This document shows positions 59,024-64,000 of a DNA stretch of 64,000 bases, in pieces. The notes beneath the pieces are model-generated. The model worked only from the letters and a program-made list of their open reading frames with translations, was not told the DNA's origin and did no database searches. Each line of letters begins with the position of its first letter. Positions within the stretch are counted from its first letter, which is position 1. The translations under genes and the position numbers were made by a program. Source of the DNA: Larkinella punicea (GTDB lineage: Bacteria > Bacteroidota > Bacteroidia > Cytophagales > Spirosomataceae); the NCBI RefSeq assembly GCF_003334855.1, contig NZ_QOWE01000011.1, forward strand, positions 62,001-126,000, read 5' to 3'.

Positions 59024-60550
59024 ATGTCAACCGAAATACGCGTTCGTTTTGCGCCCAGCCCAACCGGGCCGCTTCACATTGGGGGTGTGCGAACTGCCCT
59101 GTATAATTACCTGTTTGCCCGCAAACACGGCGGCAAAATGCTGCTCCGCATCGAGGACACGGACCAAAACCGCTTTGTCCCCGGTGCCGAAGACTACATT
59201 GTCGAAGCCCTGAAATGGGTCGGCATCGAAATTGACGAAGGCTTGACCGCTGGTGGTCCTCATGCGCCCTATCGCCAGTCGGAGCGCAAAGCCATTTACC
59301 GCGAATACGCCGAACGACTCGTATCGGAAGGCAAAGCCTATTATGCCTTCGACACGTCCGAAGAACTGGATGCGATGCGCAAACGGATGGAGGAAGCCAA
59401 CGCCCCGGCGGCTCAGTACAATTCCATCACACGGCTTCAGATGAAAAACTCCCTGACGCTCAAACCGGCGGAAGTAACCGCCTTGATGGAATCGGACAGT
59501 CCGTATGTGATCCGGCTGAAAGTGCCCCGCAAGGAAGATGTCCGGCTGAACGACCTGATTCGCGGCTGGGTGGTGGTGCATTCGTCGCAGATTGACGACA
59601 AGGTGTTGCTGAAATCGGACGGTATGCCGACGTATCATCTCGCCAATATCGTCGATGACCATTTGATGGGCATTACGCATGTCATTCGGGGCGAAGAGTG
59701 GCTACCGTCGGCTCCGCTGCACGTTTTGCTGTACCGGTTTTTAGGCTGGGAAAGTACGATGCCGCAGTTTGCCCACCTGCCGCTTTTACTGAAGCCCGAC
59801 GGCAACGGCAAACTCAGCAAGCGGGACGCCGATCTGGGTGGTTTTCCGGTTTTTCCGCTCGAATGGAAAGATCCGTTTTCCGACACCGTGGCCCGTGGTT
59901 TCCGCGAAGACGGGTATTTGCCCGAAGCCCTGGTCAATTTTCTGGCGTTCCTGGGCTGGAATCCCGGCACGGAGCAGGAAATGTTCACGATGGACGAACT
60001 GATTCAGGCGTTTAGTCTGGAGCAGATCAACAAAGCTGGTGCGCGGTTCGATATTCAGAAAGCAAAGTGGTTCAACCACGAATATTTGCGGCAGCAACCG
60101 AACGAACAACTGGCCGAAGCGATTGTGAGCCAGGCAGCCGCCGACGGAATCGACTGCACACCGGAGAAAGCGGCCAAAATAGCGGGTTTGCTCAAAGAGC
60201 GGGTAAACTTCGCCAGCGAGATTTATGCCGAATCTGCGATCTTTTTCCGGGAACCGCAACAGTACGATCCGGCCATTGTCGCGGCCAAATGGAACGATGA
60301 AGCCGTGCGGGCTTTGACCGCATTGAAAGATGCATTAACTTCGGTAGAAGATCCGCTAACGGTTGATCTGGCGAAGACTACGTTGGCCACTGCAACGGCC
60401 GCAGCCGGTGTTAAACAGGGTAAAATCATGCAGGCACTCCGGCTGGCCATCACCGGCGTCGGGGCCGGGCCGGACCTGATGATAACGCTGGAGATTATCG
60501 GTAAACAGGACGCGATTGACCGGTTGCAGAAAGCGCTCAATGAATTATAA
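59024..60550 (+). CDS. gltX: Glutamyl-tRNA synthetase
   Basis: Class I aminoacyl-tRNA synthetase that charges tRNA-Glu. The HIGH-type motif is in PSPTGPLHIGGVRTALYNYL and the KMSKS-type motif is GNGKLSKRDADLG. Other landmarks are LRIEDTDQNRF and VIRGEEWLPSAPLH. The C-terminal anticodon-binding domain (about residues 340-508) is intact. Length 508 aa is standard. An inverted repeat follows at 60555-60600. The start has no Shine-Dalgarno; instead the leader is a long pyrimidine tract. Confidence 0.97.
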   Translation: MSTEIRVRFAPSPTGPLHIGGVRTALYNYLFARKHGGKMLLRIEDTDQNRFVPGAEDYIVEALKWVGIEIDEGLTAGGPHAPYRQSERKAIYREYAERLVSEGKAYYAFDTSEELDAMRKRMEEANAPAAQYNSITRLQMKNSLTLKPAEVTALMESDSPYVIRLKVPRKEDVRLNDLIRGWVVVHSSQIDDKVLLKSDGMPTYHLANIVDDHLMGITHVIRGEEWLPSAPLHVLLYRFLGWESTMPQFAHLPLLLKPDGNGKLSKRDADLGGFPVFPLEWKDPFSDTVARGFREDGYLPEALVNFLAFLGWNPGTEQEMFTMDELIQAFSLEQINKAGARFDIQKAKWFNHEYLRQQPNEQLAEAIVSQAAADGIDCTPEKAAKIAGLLKERVNFASEIYAESAIFFREPQQYDPAIVAAKWNDEAVRALTALKDALTSVEDPLTVDLAKTTLATATAAAGVKQGKIMQALRLAITGVGAGPDLMITLEIIGKQDAIDRLQKALNEL

Positions 60551-60554
60551 ATGA

Positions 60555-60600
60555 TGAATGATGAACGGGTTAGCACACGCTATTCATCGTTCATCATTCA
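60555..60600. terminator. Inverted repeat after gltX
   Basis: TGAATGATGAACG (60555-60567) and CGTTCATCATTCA (60588-60600) are exact inverted repeats within a series of ATGATGA/TCATCAT units. It starts 5 bp after the gltX stop. Confidence 0.55.
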
Positions 60601-60621
60601 TAACTCATCATTCCTAAAAAC

Positions 60622-60864
60622 ATGGCGAAGAAAGTCACGAAACCCGAAGACCAGCCGAACGAAAAACCGCGGGTTCATAAAGAACTGGAAGGTTTTGACA
60701 TCAAAATCAATACGTTCGGCGAGATTACGAATAGCTACGATATTGACAAAATCAACGCGTTTCTGAACAAAACCGTCGATGATAAAAAACTCCGGAACCG
60801 GAAAGACCTGAAAGACGGCGAGAAGGGCGACGGGGAGGAGTATGAAGATGGAGAGGAGGAATAG
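60622..60864 (+). CDS. Small acidic protein of unknown function
   Basis: 80-aa protein without signal peptide or membrane segment. The first half has a Pro/Lys-rich start and a short conserved-looking core, HKELEGFDIKINTFGEI and IDKINAFLNKTVDD; the tail is a Lys/Asp/Glu run ending in acidic residues. I do not recognise the family. The gene lies between gltX and the TIGR00266-type gene with gaps of 71 and 58 bp and is probably real because of its well-formed start and conserved-looking core. Confidence 0.7.
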   Translation: MAKKVTKPEDQPNEKPRVHKELEGFDIKINTFGEITNSYDIDKINAFLNKTVDDKKLRNRKDLKDGEKGDGEEYEDGEEE

Positions 60865-60922
60865 GTACGTACGCCAGTCCAGGTACAATCCGTAATTTTT
60901 AATCTGTAATTCATAGATTTTC

Positions 60923-61702
60923 ATGCGTTCTCACGAAATCGACTACAAGATCATCGGCGAAGACATTCAGGTCGTTGAAATTGAACTGGACCCGAACGAA
61001 ACCGTCATTGCCGAAGCCGGTGCCATGTTGTTCATGGAAGACGGTATTCAGTTTGAAACCAAAATGGGCGACGGCTCGCAGGCTACCCAAAGCATCATGG
61101 GCAAGCTGTTTCAGGCCGGTTCGCGGTTGCTGACGGGCGAATCGCTGTTTATGACGCACTTCACCAACCGCGGCTACGGCAAGCGAAAAGTGGCGTTTGC
61201 GGCTCCGTATCCGGGAACGGTGATGCCGATTGATCTGGCCAAAATCTATGGCAATCAACTCATTGTTCAGAAAGACGCTTTTTTGTGTGCCGCCATGGGA
61301 ACCCAGATTGCGATTCACTTTAACCAGCGGATTGGAACGGGTTTGTTCGGCGGAGAAGGGTTCATTCTCCAACGGATTCAGGGCGACGGCATGGCGTTCA
61401 TTCACGCCGGGGGTGTGGTGATGGAGCGGCAACTGAACAACGAAACGTTGCGGGTCGATACGGGCTGCGTGGTGGGTTTCGAGCCTTCCATCAGCTTCGA
61501 TATTCAACGTTCCGGCGGGTTGAAATCCATGATTTTTGGCGGAGAAGGTATTTTTCTGGCCACTTTGCGCGGAACCGGAAAAGTCTGGATTCAGTCGATG
61601 CCGATCTCCAAGCTGGTGGATCGATTGTCGGCCGGGGGCGGACAGGCTAACAAAGAAGGGGGTTCAGTGCTGGGCGGTTTAGGGAAATTGTTTGAGGATT
61701 AA
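60923..61702 (+). CDS. TIGR00266 / AIM24-family protein
   Basis: Protein of 259 aa of the TIGR00266 (AIM24-like) family, function unknown. It starts [26 protein letters not shown] and shows the glycine-rich beta pattern of the family: [56 protein letters not shown], and [21 protein letters not shown]. It has no signal peptide. The mitochondrial relative AIM24 acts in inner-membrane organisation, but no role is established in bacteria. A DUF4160/DUF2442 pair follows 2 bp after the stop. Confidence 0.9.
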   Translation: MRSHEIDYKIIGEDIQVVEIELDPNETVIAEAGAMLFMEDGIQFETKMGDGSQATQSIMGKLFQAGSRLLTGESLFMTHFTNRGYGKRKVAFAAPYPGTVMPIDLAKIYGNQLIVQKDAFLCAAMGTQIAIHFNQRIGTGLFGGEGFILQRIQGDGMAFIHAGGVVMERQLNNETLRVDTGCVVGFEPSISFDIQRSGGLKSMIFGGEGIFLATLRGTGKVWIQSMPISKLVDRLSAGGGQANKEGGSVLGGLGKLFED

Positions 61703-61704
61703 TC

Positions 61705-61980
61705 GTGCCGAAACTGGCGATTTACAAAACATTGGTATTCTTTCTGTATGCCTATGATTTGTCGGAGCGAATGCATGTTCATGTCTCCAATACAAAAAGT
61801 CGTAAAGGCAAATCCGCCAAGATCTGGCTGGATACGCTGGAGGTGTTCGAGCAGGGAAGTTTAACGTCTAAGGAAATTAATACGGAAGTAAAGTTGTTGG
61901 AAAAATACGGCCCTCAGATTGCAAAAAGAATTACAGAATTTGCAACGGAAGGGAAGATAAATGTTTTGCATCTATCATGA
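61705..61980 (+). CDS. DUF4160 protein
   Basis: 91-aa protein starting with GTG at 61705, 2 bp after the preceding stop. It carries the DUF4160 pattern: a YAYDLSERMHVHVSNTKSR stretch with two His, then SAKIWLDTLEVFEQG and KEINTEVKLLEKY. The function is unknown. It overlaps the DUF2442 gene by 4 bp (ATGA), so the two are co-translated. Lower GC content than the neighbours suggests lateral transfer of the pair. Confidence 0.82.
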   Translation: MPKLAIYKTLVFFLYAYDLSERMHVHVSNTKSRKGKSAKIWLDTLEVFEQGSLTSKEINTEVKLLEKYGPQIAKRITEFATEGKINVLHLS

Positions 61981-62270
61981 AAACGGAAGGTTTTAAGACA
62001 GAACAGCCAATCATTGATCGAATCTCGTTTCGTAAACAAGGTTATTTATCTTTGTTTTTGGAGGACGGGCGGATTTTGTATGTGCCATTGAGCCGATTCC
62101 CGTCAATCGCCCGGTTGAATGGTCACCAACGAAAGCAGTATCACATTGCCGATGGAACTGTCCTTATGTTTGCGGATGACGATAATGTGTATCCTATTCA
62201 GGAGTTTATAGGAACCAATACATCCCAGCCCGACCATTTAGTAAGCTACAAGGCAGTTTTGGCTGCTTAA
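61977..62270 (+). CDS. DUF2442 protein
   Basis: 97-aa protein with the DUF2442 pattern: ISFRKQGYLSLFLEDGRILYVPLSRFP and then LNGHQRKQYHIADGTVLMF. It overlaps the DUF4160 gene by 4 bp. The DUF4160/DUF2442 pair is found in many unrelated bacteria and has been suspected to behave like a toxin-antitoxin or DNA-linked module, but I know of no proof. It has no signal peptide. Confidence 0.85.
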   Translation: MKTEGFKTEQPIIDRISFRKQGYLSLFLEDGRILYVPLSRFPSIARLNGHQRKQYHIADGTVLMFADDDNVYPIQEFIGTNTSQPDHLVSYKAVLAA

Positions 62271-62309
62271 ATTTTAGAAGGAGTTAAATAGCATATCGAG
62301 ATATAGAGT

Positions 62310-62600
62310 ATGGAAATCATTTGCGTAAACGAGAATTTTCCGGCTCCGGTGCTGGCTTTTTATGCGGAGTTCGGGGTCAAAACGCCCAAGGAAGATCAGA
62401 TGTATACGGTTCGGATGGTGAAACGCCATACCAACGGCGAAACCGGCGTGTTGCTGGGCGAAATCCAGAATCCGGATGTGCCGGTGCGCCACCCGGTTTT
62501 GGGCGAAGTCTGGTTTGAACCCACCTTCAACATCAACCGTTTCCGGACGCTGCTCGGCCAGCCGGTGCGGCAGGAAGAACTGGAAATGATTAATTCGTGA
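62310..62600 (+). CDS. Small protein of unknown function
   Basis: 96-aa protein, no signal peptide, not recognised. It begins MEIICVNENFPAPVLAFYAE; the middle carries YTVRMVKRHTNGETGVLLGEI and the end carries WFEPTFNINRFRTLLGQPV. The compact pattern of strands and the NINRF segment point to a folded domain of the kind seen in phage- or plasmid-borne small proteins. It is 39 bp after the DUF2442 gene and may belong to the same unit. Confidence 0.72.
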   Translation: MEIICVNENFPAPVLAFYAEFGVKTPKEDQMYTVRMVKRHTNGETGVLLGEIQNPDVPVRHPVLGEVWFEPTFNINRFRTLLGQPVRQEELEMINS

Positions 62601-62610
62601 TAGACCAACA

Positions 62611-62641
62611 GACCTATTAGGTTTTCAAAACCTAATAGGTC
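62611..62641. repeat. 15-bp palindrome with AGGTTTTCAAAACCT core
   Basis: Arms 62611-62625 and 62627-62641 are exact reverse complements around one central C. It is related to the element at 62673-62715 and to 17326-17400 and 56899-56983. It lies between the small protein gene and gldD. Confidence 0.75.
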
Positions 62642-62672
62642 TAAAACTGTAAGAACCGACTACCATACAGAT

Positions 62673-62715
62673 AACTCACACCTGTTAGGTTTTCAAAACC
62701 TAACAGGTGTGAGTT
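62673..62715. repeat. 21-bp palindrome with AGGTTTTCAAAACCT core
   Basis: Arms 62673-62693 and 62695-62715 are exact reverse complements around one central C. Same core as the neighbour at 62611-62641; the flanks differ (CCTGTT here, CCTATT there). Confidence 0.78.
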
Positions 62716-62769
62716 CGCCCGGCACGAAAACGCCGGGCTTTTTCGTTTCCTTTCTGGTGTAACATCTCA

Positions 62770-63366
62770 TTGCCTGTGACAAAATTCCTTTTCGTCTCGT
62801 TTACGGTTCTGCTGGCGGCTTGCGGCAGTCGTGATGCCGACAATTATGTTCCAAAACCCAAAGGCTATAACCGTATCGACCTGCCATCGCATCAGTATCA
62901 GGCGCTGAAAGAAGCCCATCCGTACACATTCGAATATTCCAGACAGGCCCGGATTTTGCCCGATACGTTTCGGGGTGCCCAGCCCCACTGGATTTTTATC
63001 CATTACCCCGCCTTCAAAGCGAGCGTTCAGTTGACCTATCATCCGGTGTTGCAGAACGAAAAGCGGCTGGCGGGCATGATTGGCGATTCCTATAAACTGG
63101 CCGCCATGCACAACGAAAAAGCCTATGCTTTTAAGGAAGAGTTGATTCAGCTTCCGGGCGGTTTGAAGGCCGATGTGCTTTCCATAACGGGTGAAGTGCC
63201 CAGCCAATTGCAGTTTTTTACGACCGATACGACCACCCATTTCCTGCGGGGAGCGGTTTATTTCAACGTCGCTACCCGCAACGATTCGCTGGCACCGGTG
63301 ATTGACTACCTGCGGAAAGATGTGTTGCATTTGCTCAAAACCCTGCGGTGGAAGTCCGGAAGTTAG
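62770..63366 (+). CDS. gldD: Gliding-motility lipoprotein GldD
   Basis: Lipoprotein of the GldD family, needed for gliding motility and linked with the type IX secretion system in Flavobacterium. The signal ends in LLAAC (Cys 18), then NYVPKPKGYNRIDLPSHQYQ, the hallmark start of GldD. Further blocks are WIFIHYPAFKASVQLTYHPV and AMHNEKAYAFKEELIQLPGG. The start is unusual: TTG at 62770 or GTG at 62776, with no ATG in reach. The length of 198 aa is normal. Other gliding genes (gldB, gldC and others) are not in the window, except possibly the GldA-like ATPase at 44.9 kb. Confidence 0.92.
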   Translation: MPVTKFLFVSFTVLLAACGSRDADNYVPKPKGYNRIDLPSHQYQALKEAHPYTFEYSRQARILPDTFRGAQPHWIFIHYPAFKASVQLTYHPVLQNEKRLAGMIGDSYKLAAMHNEKAYAFKEELIQLPGGLKADVLSITGEVPSQLQFFTTDTTTHFLRGAVYFNVATRNDSLAPVIDYLRKDVLHLLKTLRWKSGS

Positions 63367-63400
63367 AACCACATGGGCTGATCCGGCGTTAGAGAACGTA

Positions 63401-63431
63401 TTGCAAATACTTCCGGTATTTTGTATCTTTA
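63401..63431 (+). promoter_or_regulatory. Candidate promoter of the last gene
   Basis: TTG (63401-63403), a 20-bp spacer and TATCTTTA (63424-63431) fit the -33/-7 pattern. The ATG of the unknown gene is at 63504. Confidence 0.55.
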
Positions 63432-63503
63432 TAGGCCTTTTCGGGTAGTAAACCCTTGACATTCACGAATCCCGGCGAATGGGTCGCCTGAGGAAAATAC
63501 GCT

Positions 63504-64000
63504 ATGAGACGCACAAAATTTAATCCGAATCAATTTCAGATCGACTTTCTGGCTGCGTTTCGGCGTATGCTCGTCAGTTTGGGGGATTCACAAAGCTCTC
63601 CCGTCAACGAGACGATTTTTGTCAAACTGAGCGACCAGTGGGAAAATAACCGCCAGCTCCCGGCTGACCTGCTGTTTCAGAAAAGCCCGGTGGAAGCGGT
63701 GGTTTATCGGTTGTCGAAATCCGACGACCGCTTGCAGTTTCCCGAAGAGGTCATCGCGGGCGATCTGCGGGGCATTCCCGGCCTGACCGGTTTTGCCGCC
63801 AAATTCCGTGAGCAGGGTTGGGTGATTCTGCCGAACGAACTGTCGGGAGCCTACAAGCAGCTTTATCTGCACATTCTGACGGCGGCCCTCGGTCTGGAGC
63901 ATTTGTATACCAACCGCAACGAACTGCTGGCCGAAGCCGAGCGCGTGGCCCTGGCGGCTTTGTTGCCCGAAACCGAAATCCGGAGTTTCTTCGGGGTGCG
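63504..64000 (+). CDS. Unknown protein, 3' end outside window
   Basis: The frame starts at ATG 63504 and stays open to the right edge (at least 165 codons). The visible part begins MRRTKFNPNQFQIDFLAAFR and has a helical, Leu/Glu-rich pattern with LPGDLLFQKS-like and FAAKFREQGWVILPNEL stretches; no signal peptide, no membrane segment. I do not recognise the family. A promoter-like sequence precedes it. Because the 3' part is missing, no function is proposed. Confidence 0.65.
   Translation, partial: MRRTKFNPNQFQIDFLAAFRRMLVSLGDSQSSPVNETIFVKLSDQWENNRQLPADLLFQKSPVEAVVYRLSKSDDRLQFPEEVIAGDLRGIPGLTGFAAKFREQGWVILPNELSGAYKQLYLHILTAALGLEHLYTNRNELLAEAERVALAALLPETEIRSFFGV

Noticed and set aside
1-64000. 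tRNA, rRNA, insertion sequences or prophage
   Set aside because: No cloverleaf, rRNA segment, transposase, integrase or phage structural gene was found on reading both strands.

Overview
The window looks like a chromosomal segment of an aerobic, free-living Bacteroidota, most likely of the Cytophagales (Spirosoma/Larkinella-like). Supporting signs are a SusC/SusD pair, DUF4249 lipoproteins with TonB-dependent receptors, a hybrid two-component regulator, a GldD lipoprotein, a GldA-like ATPase, S46 and S9 exopeptidases, promoters of the TTG/TAnnTTTG type, and starts that mostly lack a Shine-Dalgarno. I read this assignment from gene content only. I saw no rRNA, tRNA, CRISPR array, transposase or phage gene.

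Layout. 1-6.9 kb: regulators, namely a LytS-type kinase cut by the window edge, its LytTR response regulator, a large hybrid two-component regulator and a lone LytTR regulator. 7.1-11.9 kb: envelope biogenesis (uppS, bamA, two OmpH/Skp chaperones). 12.1-17.3 kb: an exported cadherin-like protein, lspA, proline dehydrogenase, and DAHP synthase fused to chorismate mutase. 17.4-27.8 kb: three tandem TonB-receptor/DUF4249 pairs on the minus strand. 27.9-33.0 kb: NADH dehydrogenase II, an S46 dipeptidyl peptidase, a cytochrome b and a molybdopterin oxidoreductase. 33.0-33.7 kb: a composite non-coding repeat. 33.7-36.0 kb: an S9 peptidase. 36.6-43.0 kb: SusC, SusD, a small lipoprotein and a Tat-exported PLP aminotransferase. 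43.1-48.1 kb: aroB, a DUF4136 lipoprotein, a GldA-like ATPase, an LprI-like protein and an amino-acid permease. 48.5-52.4 kb: a minus-strand run of panC, panD, a flippase-like membrane protein, rfaE2 and a YugP-type metallopeptidase. 52.6-56.9 kb: a starch-synthase N-domain protein, a DUF4270 protein and glmS. 57.0-64.0 kb: a TPR protein and a TonB-C-like protein, ridA, gltX, several small proteins (including a DUF4160/DUF2442 pair), gldD, and an unknown gene cut by the right edge.

Working together. Much of the window serves the outer membrane: building it (bamA, ompH, lspA, uppS, rfaE2, glmS) and importing through it (four TonB-linked receptors with surface lipoproteins). Secreted peptidases, proline dehydrogenase and an amino-acid permease fit a peptide and amino-acid scavenging lifestyle.

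The most unusual parts are four. (1) Three adjacent receptor/DUF4249 pairs, two of them nearly identical over the plug. (2) A SusCD locus that ends in a Tat-exported aminotransferase. (3) A 0.6-kb composite of two 172-bp copies plus a 19-20-bp minisatellite. (4) A set of long, near-perfect intergenic palindromes of unrelated sequence, several of which abut or overlap a stop codon.
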